From Christensenella sp. UBA1750 (GTDB lineage Bacteria; Bacillota; Clostridia; Christensenellales; UBA1750): 64,000 bases of DNA. Shown here in pieces: positions 32,033 to 40,744 of this stretch. Within the stretch, counting starts at the first letter, position 1, and every line of letters starts with the position of its first letter. Where the stretch lies: the NCBI GenBank assembly GCA_002315655.1, contig DCHO01000044.1:1-64000 (forward strand), in the 5' to 3' direction. Made by a program: the position numbers and the translations under genes. The notes beneath the pieces were generated by a model that searched no databases, was not told where the DNA came from, and saw nothing but the letters and a program-made list of their open reading frames with translations.

Positions 32033-32085
32033 CCCTCTCAGTCACCTGCGGTGACAGCTCTCCCGCACGCGGGCGAGCCTTTTGG
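32033..32085 (+). repeat. Short double-hairpin palindromic repeat (MITE/REP-like)
   Basis: Between pta and ackA: CCCTCTCAGTCACC TGC GGTGAC, then AGCTCTCCCGC ACGC GGGCGAGCC and TTTTGG. Stem one is GTCACC/GGTGAC (32041-32055); stem two pairs GCTC-CCCGC with GCGGG-GAGC (about 32057-32077). I recall elements of this look (CCCTCTCAGTCA... TGACAGCTC...GAGCC) as abundant in Oscillospiraceae/Ruminococcaceae genomes; this is memory, not a search. It would form two hairpins in the pta-ackA mRNA. Confidence 0.6.
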
Positions 32086-32130
32086 TTGCTCCCCCAGCGT
32101 GTATCATCACAAAAACAGGAGATAAGTTCA

Positions 32131-33324
32131 ATGAAAGTTTTAGTTATCAACGCCGGCTCCTCCTCCATCAAGTATCAGCTGATCGACATGGAGAACGAGA
32201 AGGTCATTGCCAAGGGCATGGCCGAGCGCATCAACCGCGACAAGTGCAACACCACCATCAAGTCCGACAAGGGCGTGTTCGTCGATGAGACCTTCAACAA
32301 GGATCATTCCGAAGCACTGAACGTGGTTGTGAAGCTGCTGACCGACCCCGAAAAGGGCGTTATCAAGTCTATGAGCGAGATCGACGCCGTTGGCCACCGC
32401 GTTCTGCACGGCGGCGCGGACTTCACCGAGTCCCAGATCGTCAATGATAAGGTCATGGATGCCATCCGTGCCAACATCATCTTAGGGCCTCTGCACAACC
32501 CCGCCAACATCATGGGTATCGAAGCCTGCCAGAAGATGATGCCCGGCGTGCCCAACGTCGCCGTGTTCGACACCGCCTTCCATCAGACCATGCCCAACTA
32601 TGCGTTCCTCTACGCCCTGCCCTATGATTACTACACCCGCCTGAAAGTCCGCAAGTACGGCTTCCACGGCACCTCCCACCGCTTCGTCTCCAAGCGCGCC
32701 GCAGAGCTGCTGGGCTCTAAGGACGGCAAGGGTCTGAAGATCATCGTCTGCCACCTGGGCAACGGTTCCTCCCTGTCCGCCGTCAAGGACGGCAAGTGCG
32801 TGGATACCTCCATGGGCATCACGCCTCTTGAGGGCATGGTCATGGGCACCCGCTCCGGCGACCTTGACCCCGCCGTTGTGCAGTACATCATGAAGAACGA
32901 CGGCATTTCCATCGACGAGATGCTGGACATCCTCAACAAGAAGTCCGGTCTGGAAGGCATTTCCGGCATCGGCGATATGCGCGCTCTGACCGCCGCCATG
33001 AAGGAAGGCAACGAGAAGGCGACCTTAGCCGTCAAGATGCTGACCTACCGCTTGAAGAAGTACATTGCCGCTTACGCCGCCGCTATGGGCGGTGTGGATG
33101 CCATCGTCTTCACCGGCGGTATCGGCGAAAACGTGGCGCATATCCGCAAGTCTGCCGTGGAAGGTCTGGAATACATGGGCGTTGTGCTGGACGACGAGAA
33201 GAACAATGCCGCCCGTCCCGACTGCTTCATCGAGGCCGCCGATTCCAAGGTCAAGCTCATGGTTGTCGAGACCAACGAGGAACTGGCCATCGCCAGAGAC
33301 ACTCTGGAGCTGTGCAGCAAGTAA
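32131..33324 (+). CDS. ackA: Acetate kinase
   Basis: A 397-aa kinase that makes ATP and acetate from acetyl phosphate. Opening VLVINAGSSSIKYQL is acetate kinase signature 1, KYGFHGTSHRFVSKRAAE signature 2, and ICHLGNGSSLSAV-type (VCHLGNGSSLSAVKDGKC) plus FTGGIGENVAHIR follow in the ATP-binding half. Usual length, AGGAG before the ATG. With pta it forms the main acetate pathway. The imperfect stem GGTTTAACAAA...GTTCAAACC after the stop lacks a T-run. Confidence 0.97.
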   Translation: MKVLVINAGSSSIKYQLIDMENEKVIAKGMAERINRDKCNTTIKSDKGVFVDETFNKDHSEALNVVVKLLTDPEKGVIKSMSEIDAVGHRVLHGGADFTESQIVNDKVMDAIRANIILGPLHNPANIMGIEACQKMMPGVPNVAVFDTAFHQTMPNYAFLYALPYDYYTRLKVRKYGFHGTSHRFVSKRAAELLGSKDGKGLKIIVCHLGNGSSLSAVKDGKCVDTSMGITPLEGMVMGTRSGDLDPAVVQYIMKNDGISIDEMLDILNKKSGLEGISGIGDMRALTAAMKEGNEKATLAVKMLTYRLKKYIAAYAAAMGGVDAIVFTGGIGENVAHIRKSAVEGLEYMGVVLDDEKNNAARPDCFIEAADSKVKLMVVETNEELAIARDTLELCSK

Positions 33325-33371
33325 AATGCGTAGGTTTAACAAAGAATTTTGTTCAAACCCATAAAATCAAG

Positions 33372-33400
33372 TTGACAAATAAGAGTTTCTTCTCTATAAT
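33372..33400 (+). promoter_or_regulatory. Sigma-A promoter of the DUF177-rpmF operon
   Basis: Perfect TTGACA (33372-33377) and TATAAT (33395-33400) with a 17-base spacer. Confidence 0.9.
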
Positions 33401-33427
33401 TTCAATGGTTATGTGAGGTGGCATGGC

Positions 33428-33943
33428 ATGAAAATGTCTGTTGACAAGGCATTAAGGTTTGAAGGCGTTCCGCAGGAGTTCGAGATTTCGGTTCCCGCGC
33501 CCGTTTCCGACTTTGCCGAGGATGATATTTCCTTTGCCGGAGATGTTGTTTTGCATGGCTCTATGACCGGTATCGGCGAAAATGTCGCGCTGGATGGCGT
33601 TTTGACTGCGACCCTGCTCTCTCCCTGCGCAAGGTGCTTGGAGGAAGCAAAGTACGACATGAAGGTGCCTTTTGAAGAACTCTTTGTCAGGCAGCCTGAT
33701 CCGGATCATCCCGATGCGTATCTGTATGAGGGAAAAGAGGTCGATGTGACCGAGCTTACCGTCGCCAACATTGCGATGAATCTGCCGATGCAGTTTCTCT
33801 GCAAAGAGGATTGCGCAGGGCTTTGCCCGATGTGCGGACAGAATCTGAATTTGGGAACGTGCAAGTGTGACCCCGCATTGGAACGCTCGGCGTTTTCCGC
33901 GCTGAAAGCGCTGCTTGATGTGAAAGATGACAAGGAGGTGTAG
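33428..33943 (+). CDS. DUF177/YceD family protein (YlbN-like)
   Basis: A 171-aa protein of the YceD/YlbN family, almost always found just before rpmF and tied to 23S rRNA or ribosome accumulation. The family motif LSPCARCLEEAKYDM is present, with further cysteines in CKEDCAGLCPMCGQ and GTCKCDP that can bind zinc. The ATG at 33428 has GAGGTG seven bases upstream, so it is preferred over nearby ATGs. rpmF begins five bases after its stop. Confidence 0.9.
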   Translation: MKMSVDKALRFEGVPQEFEISVPAPVSDFAEDDISFAGDVVLHGSMTGIGENVALDGVLTATLLSPCARCLEEAKYDMKVPFEELFVRQPDPDHPDAYLYEGKEVDVTELTVANIAMNLPMQFLCKEDCAGLCPMCGQNLNLGTCKCDPALERSAFSALKALLDVKDDKEV

Positions 33944-33948
33944 GATCC

Positions 33949-34140
33949 ATGGCAGTACCTAAGGGAAAAACGTCCAAGGCTCGCAAGCACGCCCGTCGTG
34001 CCAACTGGAAGCTCTCTCTGCCCGGCATTGTGGAATGCCCCCAGTGCAAGACTATGAAGCTGGCTCACCGCGTTTGCAAGAAGTGCGGTTACTATGACGG
34101 CAAGCAGGTCGTCACCGTCGCCGAAGAAAAGCAGGCGTAA
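33949..34140 (+). CDS. rpmF: Ribosomal protein bL32
   Basis: The 63-aa protein starts MAVPKGKTSKARKHARRANW and carries a four-cysteine zinc ribbon: CPQC near residue 30 and CKKC near residue 43. It is the zinc-binding (C+) form of L32 of the large subunit. A strong terminator follows. Confidence 0.97.
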   Translation: MAVPKGKTSKARKHARRANWKLSLPGIVECPQCKTMKLAHRVCKKCGYYDGKQVVTVAEEKQA

Positions 34141-34151
34141 TCTTGGAATAC

Positions 34152-34189
34152 AAAGCCCGGCAGTCTCGTAATGAGACCACCGGGCTTTT
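34152..34189 (+). terminator. Rho-independent terminator of rpmF
   Basis: AAAGCCCGG (34152-34160) pairs with CCGGGCTTT (34180-34188), with inner stem GTCTC/GAGAC, then T. Confidence 0.9.
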
Positions 34190-34208
34190 GCCATGTTCGG
34201 AGGAATGT

Positions 34209-35063
34209 ATGTCTTTTGAAAACAATGTTCTGTATGTGACCGACTTGGACGGAACGCTTCTTGGAGAAATGCCAACCGTGCCCGATAAAGCTACGGAAAT
34301 GCTCAATCGCATGATCGCTTGCGGGCTGCGTTTTTCCGTGGCCACGGCGCGGGCGTGGGCTTCCGCAAAGCCAATCTTAGAAAAGCTCAATCTTCACCTT
34401 CCCGTGGTGCTCTACAACGGCGCACAGATTCTTGACCCCGGAACCGGGGAAATTCTGCACAAATGCGACCTTTCCAGACAGCAGCTTGCCGCCATCCATG
34501 CCGCCTGCGTATCGCAGGACGTTTGCGGGCGGTTTGAAGGCGAGGTGGAGGGACGCATACGCTCCTCCTGGATGAAATGCGAGGAAAACGAGGGACTTTA
34601 CGCCTATAACAGTGCCCGCGTGGGGGACAAGCGTTTCCGCCCCGTGACGGACGAAGAACGGCTCTATGACGGGGAAATCATCACCGTCAACGCCTTTGAC
34701 CGCAGGGAAAAGCTGGAAAGAGTTGTGCAGGACATCAGGAAAATTGATGGCGTGACCTATACGCTGATTTCCGACAACTATACGGAGGGCTGGTACTGGC
34801 TCTCTGTCATCCGGGCGGACGCGACCAAAGCCATGGGCGTGCTTAAATTAAAAGAAATGTGCGGCGCGGAGAGGCTCATCTGCTTTGGGGACAACTTAAA
34901 CGACCTGACTATGTTTGAAATTGCGGATGAGAGCTGCGCCGTGGCCAACGCGCACCCCGATGTTAAATGCGCGGCAACGCACGCCATTTCCTCCAACACG
35001 GACTGCGGTGTACCGAAGTTTATTGCCGAAAGAGAGGACTTTTCGGATTTCGCCGCCCTGTAA
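34209..35063 (+). CDS. HAD-superfamily hydrolase (Cof-type phosphatase)
   Basis: The 284-aa product has the HAD motif I YVTDLDGTLLG (nucleophile aspartate and second aspartate), the SVATARA stretch of motif II, a large cap domain and motif IV ICFGDNLNDLTMFEIAD. This is the Cof/YidA type of sugar-phosphate or flavin-phosphate phosphatases; the substrate is not clear. TCGGAGG precedes the ATG by eight bases. Monocistronic between rpmF and plsX. Confidence 0.88.
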   Translation: MSFENNVLYVTDLDGTLLGEMPTVPDKATEMLNRMIACGLRFSVATARAWASAKPILEKLNLHLPVVLYNGAQILDPGTGEILHKCDLSRQQLAAIHAACVSQDVCGRFEGEVEGRIRSSWMKCEENEGLYAYNSARVGDKRFRPVTDEERLYDGEIITVNAFDRREKLERVVQDIRKIDGVTYTLISDNYTEGWYWLSVIRADATKAMGVLKLKEMCGAERLICFGDNLNDLTMFEIADESCAVANAHPDVKCAATHAISSNTDCGVPKFIAEREDFSDFAAL

Positions 35064-35066
35064 ACC

Positions 35067-35095
35067 TTGCATTTTTTATGAAATTTTGCTATGAT
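35067..35095 (+). promoter_or_regulatory. Promoter of plsX-acpP
   Basis: TTGCAT (35067-35072), 17-base spacer, TATGAT (35090-35095). No FapR-like palindrome is seen. Confidence 0.65.
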
Positions 35096-35127
35096 GGACG
35101 GGAGCCTCATACGAAGGAGGAAATGCG

Positions 35128-36156
35128 ATGATTCGTATTGCTGTGGATGCCTACGGCGGCGACAACGCTCCGCTGTCCGTCGTACAGGGCGCGGTGGATG
35201 CCGTAAATGAGATCAAAGATTTGTCCGTCACGCTCTTTGGCAGGGAGGAAGAATTAAACGGCCTGCTTGCCGACAAGACTTACGATAAAGAACGGCTGTT
35301 CATTGTTCATGCGCCCGATGAGATCACCAATCATGACCATCCCACCATGGCCATCCGCAGAAAGCCGGATTCCTCCATGGTGAAGGCCTTGGATTCCGTG
35401 AAAAAGGGCGAGTGTGACGGCATGGTCACCTCCGGCAGCACCGGCGCATTTTTAGCCGGCGGCATTTTCCGGGTGGGGCGCATCCGCGGCATTGACCGCC
35501 CCGCGCTGGCTCCCGTGATGCCGACTGCCAAAGGATCCCCCGTGATCTTGGTGGATTCCGGCGCGAACGCCGACTGCAAGCCCGAATATCTGCCCCAATT
35601 TGCCCTGATGGGCACCGCGTATATGAAGGGTGTCATGGGTATTTCCGATCCCAGGGTAGGGCTGCTCAACATCGGCGCGGAGGAGGAAAAGGGCAACGAG
35701 CTGTGCAAGAATGCGCATCCGCTGCTCAAAGAGACCAAAGGCATTGATTTTGTCGGCAATGTGGAAGCCAGAGACGGTTTGGCAGGAGATGTGCAGGTGA
35801 TCGTCTGTGACGGATTTTCCGGCAACGTGTTCTTGAAAGCCACCGAGGGCGCGGCGATGATGATCATGGGAATGTTAAAGCAGAACCTACTTTCGTCCCT
35901 GAAAAGCAAAATCGGTGCGCTGCTTGCCAAGGATGCCTTCAAAAAGGTCAAAAACAGCATGGATTCCGAGCAGTACGGCGGGGCTGTGCTGCTGGGCGTG
36001 AACGGGGCACTCATCAAGGCGCACGGCTCGTCCAAGGCCAAAGGCATTGCCAGTGCCATTGCTCAGGCTTATACCATGGTTCAAAATGATGTGTTAAGTT
36101 CTATCCGGCGCGAGCTGGAAGCACAGGAAATAAAGGAGGATACCCCCAATGTTTGA
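35128..36156 (+). CDS. plsX: Phosphate acyltransferase PlsX
   Basis: A 342-aa peripheral membrane enzyme making acyl phosphate from acyl-ACP for phospholipid synthesis. IRIAVDAYGGDNAPLSVVQG is the conserved start, VTSGSTGAFLAGG, LVDSGANADCKPEYL and DGFSGNVFLKATEGA follow. The 3' end overlaps acpP by eight bases, so enzyme and acyl carrier are co-made. Confidence 0.95.
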   Translation: MIRIAVDAYGGDNAPLSVVQGAVDAVNEIKDLSVTLFGREEELNGLLADKTYDKERLFIVHAPDEITNHDHPTMAIRRKPDSSMVKALDSVKKGECDGMVTSGSTGAFLAGGIFRVGRIRGIDRPALAPVMPTAKGSPVILVDSGANADCKPEYLPQFALMGTAYMKGVMGISDPRVGLLNIGAEEEKGNELCKNAHPLLKETKGIDFVGNVEARDGLAGDVQVIVCDGFSGNVFLKATEGAAMMIMGMLKQNLLSSLKSKIGALLAKDAFKKVKNSMDSEQYGGAVLLGVNGALIKAHGSSKAKGIASAIAQAYTMVQNDVLSSIRRELEAQEIKEDTPNV

Positions 36157-36376
36157 AAAGATTGCTGCCCTGATCGCAGAACAGCTCGGCTTGGATGCCG
36201 CTGAGATCAAGCCCGAAACCCGCCTTGTGGAAGATTTGAAGGCCGATTCCCTCGATATTGTCGCCATGGTCATGGAGATGGAAAGCCAGTTCGGCGTTGA
36301 AATTCCCGATGATGAGCTGGCGAATCTGAAAACCGTCGGTGACGCCGTGGCTTATGTGGAAAAGCTGAAAAAGTAA
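36149..36376 (+). CDS. acpP: Acyl carrier protein
   Basis: The 75-aa acidic protein has the phosphopantetheine serine S34 in KADSLDIVAM and the typical four-helix pattern. AAAGGAGGA lies nine bases before the ATG. It sits between plsX and rnc as in many Firmicutes. Two long hairpins fill the 104 bases to rnc. Confidence 0.97.
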   Translation: MFEKIAALIAEQLGLDAAEIKPETRLVEDLKADSLDIVAMVMEMESQFGVEIPDDELANLKTVGDAVAYVEKLKK

Positions 36377-36393
36377 TCCGAAAAACGATATTT

Positions 36394-36427
36394 TGCGCAC
36401 TGAAAGGAATTTTCTTTTCAGTGCGCA
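36394..36427. other. Near-perfect 34-base hairpin between acpP and rnc
   Basis: TGCGCACTGAAAGGAA (36394 on) pairs with TTCTTTTCAGTGCGCA (to 36427), about 16 bp with one wobble and a minimal loop. There is no T-run after it, so a plain intrinsic terminator is unlikely. It could be an RNase III site or an operator. Confidence 0.7.
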
Positions 36428-36430
36428 GGT

Positions 36431-36468
36431 ATAAATGAGTCAGTTTGCTGAAAAATTGGCTGATTTAT
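36431..36468. other. Second long imperfect hairpin just before rnc
   Basis: ATAAAT-G-AGTCAGTTT (36431-36446) pairs with AAATTGGCT-G-ATTTAT (36453-36468), two wobble pairs and one G-G mismatch, loop of six. It ends right before the ribosome site GGAAAG of rnc. Confidence 0.6.
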
Positions 36469-36480
36469 GGAAAGTGAAAG

Positions 36481-37143
36481 ATGAATATGTTTGAAACGCT
36501 TGAAAAAGACATCGGCTATGCCTTCAAGGACAAGTCGCTGCTGAAGCTCGCCATGACTCACCCCTCCTACGGCGGGGAAGCCCATGTGAACAACCAGCGG
36601 CTGGAATTTTTAGGCGATGCCGTTCTGCAGTTATGCACCTCCGTCCGGCTGTATCGGGAGTTTCCCGATCTGCAGGAGGGCAAGCTCTCCCGCAAGCGCG
36701 CCATGTGCGTGCAGGAAGGGGCGCTGGAGGTCGCGGCGCGGAAGCTGAATCTGGGAAAGCACCTGCTCATGGGCAAGGGCGAGGAACTGTCCGGCGGGCG
36801 GGAGCGTGCCTCCATTTTGGCGGACGCCTTTGAAGCGCTGCTGGGCGCGATGTTCTTAGACGGTGCCATTAAGGATGCCAACCGCGTCATTGAAACCTTT
36901 GTGCCCATTGCGGACGAGCCCCGGGTGCACGACTATAAGACCCAGTATCAGGAGCTGTGCCAGCAGGTAACGGGGGAAACGCCCGTGTACCGCATCACCG
37001 GTGAGGAAGGCCCCGCCCATGACCGCACCTTTTTTGCCGAAGCGGTGCTTTCCGGCAGGGTGACGGGACGCGGATGCGGCAACAGCAAGAAGCACGCAGA
37101 GCAGCAGGCGGCGAAAGACGCCCTGGAAAAGCAAGGCCTGTGA
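36481..37143 (+). CDS. rnc: Ribonuclease III
   Basis: A 220-aa endonuclease that cuts double-stranded RNA. QRLEFLGDAVLQ (residues 39-50) is the RNase III signature with the metal-binding E and D, ADAFEALLGAMFLDG holds the second acidic pair, and a dsRNA-binding domain fills about residues 152-219 (TQYQELCQQVTGETPVYRI; GCGNSKKHAEQQAAKDAL). GGAAAG stands eight bases before ATG 36481; a second ATG two codons on is possible. smc follows after 19 bases, as in Bacillus. Confidence 0.96.
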   Translation: MNMFETLEKDIGYAFKDKSLLKLAMTHPSYGGEAHVNNQRLEFLGDAVLQLCTSVRLYREFPDLQEGKLSRKRAMCVQEGALEVAARKLNLGKHLLMGKGEELSGGRERASILADAFEALLGAMFLDGAIKDANRVIETFVPIADEPRVHDYKTQYQELCQQVTGETPVYRITGEEGPAHDRTFFAEAVLSGRVTGRGCGNSKKHAEQQAAKDALEKQGL

Positions 37144-37162
37144 GATTTGGAGAGTTGGTAAG

Positions 37163-40100
37163 TTGCGATTAAAGAAGTTAGAAATATACGGGTTTAAGTC
37201 CTTCGCAGACCGCGTGACCATGACCTTTTCGGACGGCATCACGGGTGTTGTGGGACCCAACGGCAGCGGCAAGAGCAACATCGGCGACGCGGTGCGCTGG
37301 GTGTTGGGTGAGCAGAGCGCAAAGACGCTGCGCGGCGGAAAAATGGAGGACGTGATCTTCGGCGGCAGCGAAAAGCGCAAGCCCCAGGGCTATTGTGAGG
37401 TCTCCCTGACCTTCGACAACACCGACGGCACGCTGCCCATCGACTATTCCGAGGTGATGATCACGCGCCGGGTCTATCGCTCCGGCGAATCGGAATATTC
37501 CATCAACAAAACGAATTGCCGCCTTAAAGACATTGTGGACTTGATGCGCGACACAGGCATCGGCCGTGAAGGTTATTCTCTGGTCGGGCAGGGGCGCATT
37601 GACGAGATTCTGTCCGTCAAGTCCGAGGAACGCAGAAGCGTTTTTGAGGAAGCGGCGGGCATTTCCAAGTTCAAGGCGCGGAAGACCGAGGCGGAACGGC
37701 GGCTGGACAACACCACGCAGAACATGGAGCGCGTGGAGGATATTCTGACCGAGGTGGGCGCAAAACTGCCCTCTCTGGAAAAGCAGGCCGGGAACGCCCG
37801 GGAATACATGAAGCTGACGGGCGAACTGCGCGGACTTGAAATCAGCTCCTTCTGCGTGAACTTTGACAGGCTATCCGCCCAGCAGGAAAACGCCGAGCAG
37901 CAGATGGCGATCCTCAATGTGCAGGAGGAAAAGAATCAGGCACGCAAGGAGGCACTGTCCGCAGAATCCCGCGAAAAGGAAGAAGCGATTATTGCCTCCG
38001 ACAGCCGCATTTCCGCGCTGCATGAGCGGATTTTGGAAAAGACCCGCGAGGCTGAGGTGCTGGAAGGCGATCTCAATCTGCACAAGGAGCGCATTTCCAC
38101 CGCGAAAAAGGAAATTGCCCGTTTGCAGGAGGAAAACCGCCAGGCGACCTTATCCGATGCGGAAATGCAGAAGAAAATCGCGGAAAATCAGGAAAAACAG
38201 GCAGCCTTGCAGAAAAGCATTGCGAAGCTGAACGAAGAAAACGAAGCACTGGAAGCACAGACCGAAAGGGCTGCGCAGGAGGTCGCTGACAAGGAAGCGG
38301 CTCTGGAAACGGGCAAGGAAGCCATGATTCGCTCCCTAAACGCCCTATCCGATGTGCGCTCTGCCACCGCCCGCATAACCGCCACCAAGGAAGCCATCGA
38401 AAAGCAGATGGAAAAGGTCGCACCGGCCATGGAACAGGCGAAAGATGCCTTGGACAAGGCGCAGGAGGAAGCAAAACAGGCGGAAAACGCCCTCATGCAG
38501 GAACAGGCAGAGCTTGGAAAAGTCAAGGAACTGCGGACGCAGGCGGCAGCGAAATTTGCCGCATTGCAGGCGGAAAACCAGCAGCTGAACGGGACAATGC
38601 AGCGGGCGTTGGGTGCCCAGCGGGAAGCCGCGTCACGGCTCAAAATGCTGGAACAGATGCAGCGCGATTACGAAGGCTACGGCGGCGCGGTGAAGGAAGT
38701 GCTGCGGCATTTCAGCGGAAACAGCGGGCTGCACGGCGTGGTTGCGGACATTCTCTCCGTGCCAAAGGACTTTGAAAAGGCCGTGGAAATGGCGCTGGGC
38801 GGCGCGATGCAGAACATCGTCTGCTCCCGCGAGGAAGACGCCAAGGAAATGATCGACTATCTGCGGCAGAACCGCTACGGCCGTGCCACCTTCCTGCCCA
38901 TGACCTCCGTGCGCGGGCGTGTGCTGAACAGCTTTGAGCGGCAGGTGCTCTCTATGGACGGGTGCATGGGGCTGGCCTCCGAGCTTGTGTCCTTTGACCC
39001 GAAATATAAGGAGATCGTGGAAAATCTGCTGGGCAGAACGGTGATCGCAAAGGACTTAAACGCCGGTATCGCCATCATGCGGGCGGGAAAGCACGCCTTC
39101 CGACTGGTTACGTTGGAGGGCGACGTGATGCACTCCGGCGGCTCTATGACCGGCGGCTCTACCGCGGCAAGAACCACCTCCATTCTGTCCAGAACCAGAG
39201 AAATCGAAGAACACAAAGCCGCCGTAAAGACCCTGACCGAAAAGGTCAGTCAGATTGAAAAGCGGTTTGAGAGCATAAAGATTGACCTTGCGAACGCCCA
39301 GAAAAACGTGGACGCGGCGGGGAACGAGGTGCACCAGCAGGACATTGCCGTGCTGCGCGAGCAGGAAAAACTGACCCGCGCCCGCGAAAAGGTGCAGGAA
39401 GCCATTGATAATCAGGAATATCTGTCCGCCCAGAAGGAACAGATGGAGACCGGCATCGCCCAGATCACGGAAGAACTGGCCGTCATGTCGGAAAAGACAG
39501 GCGCGGCGGAGCAGTATTCTACCACCTCCCAGGAGGACATCACCAAGGGTGCACAGGAAATTGCCCTGCTGCGGCGCGACTTGGACGAGCTGCGCGAAAA
39601 GCTGGCGGCGAGCAGAGCCGACGAGGGCGTGAAGCAGACCGAGCTGGAAGCACTGATCCGTGAGGAAAAACGGCTGAATGAGACCGGAGAGGAAGCGCAG
39701 AACGCCATTGCCATCCGCAAACGCGCCGAGGAAAGCCTTTCTCTGCGGCTTGCCGAGGACGAAGGCAGCATCGGCGGACTGCAAAGTCGCATCACGGAAA
39801 GCCGTGAAAATGTGCGGCAGGAAAACCAGACCTTACAGCAGGAAAACGAGCAGCGCGAGAGCTTGCGCAGCCGTATTTCCAAGCTCTCCGAGGAGCTGGA
39901 AAATGTGCAGGAAGCCATGACAGCGGCGGCGGAAGACAAGCACCGTCTGGAAATGCTGCAAAACAAAACCGCAAACGAATTGAAGACCCTGCTGGACAGA
40001 ATCTGGGAGCGGTACGAACTGACCCCCGAAACGGCGAGACCCTTCGTGCTGCCGGATTATCAGGAAAGCGTGTCCAGAAGCCGCATCGACCAACTCAACC

Positions 40101-40744
40101 GCGCCGTGCGGGCACTGGGGCCTGTCAACGTGGCGGCGCTGGACGAATATGAGGAAACAAAGACCCGCTTTGACGAAATGAGCAAACAGCGGGATGACCT
40201 CAACAAAGCCAAGGTTGATCTGGAAAAAATTATTTCCGACCTGCAAAAGAATATGGAAGTCCGCTTTGCGGAGGAATTCTATAAGATCAACGAGCATTTT
40301 CAGCGCACCTTCAATCGGATGTTCGGCGGCGGCACGGCGAAATTGCAGTTGCAGGATGAAAAAGATGTGCTGAATTGCGGCATCGACATCATTGCCCAGC
40401 CTCCGGGAAAGAAATTGCAGTTGTTATCGCTACTTTCCGGCGGCGAGCGGGCACTGACCGCCATCGCCATCCTGTTTGCCATGCTGGAAATCCGCCCGTC
40501 GCCCTTCTGCATCTTGGATGAAATCGAAGCGGCGCTGGACGAGAGCAACGTAGTGAACTTTGCCGAATATTTGAGAGAGTATTCCGAAAAGACCCAGTTT
40601 ATCGTGGTTTCCCACAGAAAAGGCACCATCGAGCGGTGCGACTCCCTCTACGGTGTGGCCATGGAGGAAAAGGGCGTGTCGCGCATGGTTTCCGTGCTGT
40701 TGAGCGAGCTGGACAAGCATTTGGAGGAGAACGCAAATGAGTGA
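37163..40744 (+). CDS. smc: Chromosome segregation protein SMC
   Basis: The 1193-aa condensin ATPase has Walker A GPNGSGKSN at residues 31-39, two very long coiled coils, a hinge at about residues 505-670 (YGGAVKEVLRHF... and HSGGSMTGGSTA) and the C-terminal ABC signature LLSGGERALTAIAI near 1091 followed by Walker B FCILDEIEAALDESN. The start codon is TTG, giving the standard N-terminus MRLKKLEIYGFKSFAD, with GGAGAG eight bases before. It overlaps ftsY by eight bases. Confidence 0.97.
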   Translation: MRLKKLEIYGFKSFADRVTMTFSDGITGVVGPNGSGKSNIGDAVRWVLGEQSAKTLRGGKMEDVIFGGSEKRKPQGYCEVSLTFDNTDGTLPIDYSEVMITRRVYRSGESEYSINKTNCRLKDIVDLMRDTGIGREGYSLVGQGRIDEILSVKSEERRSVFEEAAGISKFKARKTEAERRLDNTTQNMERVEDILTEVGAKLPSLEKQAGNAREYMKLTGELRGLEISSFCVNFDRLSAQQENAEQQMAILNVQEEKNQARKEALSAESREKEEAIIASDSRISALHERILEKTREAEVLEGDLNLHKERISTAKKEIARLQEENRQATLSDAEMQKKIAENQEKQAALQKSIAKLNEENEALEAQTERAAQEVADKEAALETGKEAMIRSLNALSDVRSATARITATKEAIEKQMEKVAPAMEQAKDALDKAQEEAKQAENALMQEQAELGKVKELRTQAAAKFAALQAENQQLNGTMQRALGAQREAASRLKMLEQMQRDYEGYGGAVKEVLRHFSGNSGLHGVVADILSVPKDFEKAVEMALGGAMQNIVCSREEDAKEMIDYLRQNRYGRATFLPMTSVRGRVLNSFERQVLSMDGCMGLASELVSFDPKYKEIVENLLGRTVIAKDLNAGIAIMRAGKHAFRLVTLEGDVMHSGGSMTGGSTAARTTSILSRTREIEEHKAAVKTLTEKVSQIEKRFESIKIDLANAQKNVDAAGNEVHQQDIAVLREQEKLTRAREKVQEAIDNQEYLSAQKEQMETGIAQITEELAVMSEKTGAAEQYSTTSQEDITKGAQEIALLRRDLDELREKLAASRADEGVKQTELEALIREEKRLNETGEEAQNAIAIRKRAEESLSLRLAEDEGSIGGLQSRITESRENVRQENQTLQQENEQRESLRSRISKLSEELENVQEAMTAAAEDKHRLEMLQNKTANELKTLLDRIWERYELTPETARPFVLPDYQESVSRSRIDQLNRAVRALGPVNVAALDEYEETKTRFDEMSKQRDDLNKAKVDLEKIISDLQKNMEVRFAEEFYKINEHFQRTFNRMFGGGTAKLQLQDEKDVLNCGIDIIAQPPGKKLQLLSLLSGGERALTAIAILFAMLEIRPSPFCILDEIEAALDESNVVNFAEYLREYSEKTQFIVVSHRKGTIERCDSLYGVAMEEKGVSRMVSVLLSELDKHLEENANE

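Noticed and set aside
36394..36427. Hairpin after acpP as an ordinary terminator
   Set aside because: The stem is long but no T-run follows on either strand.
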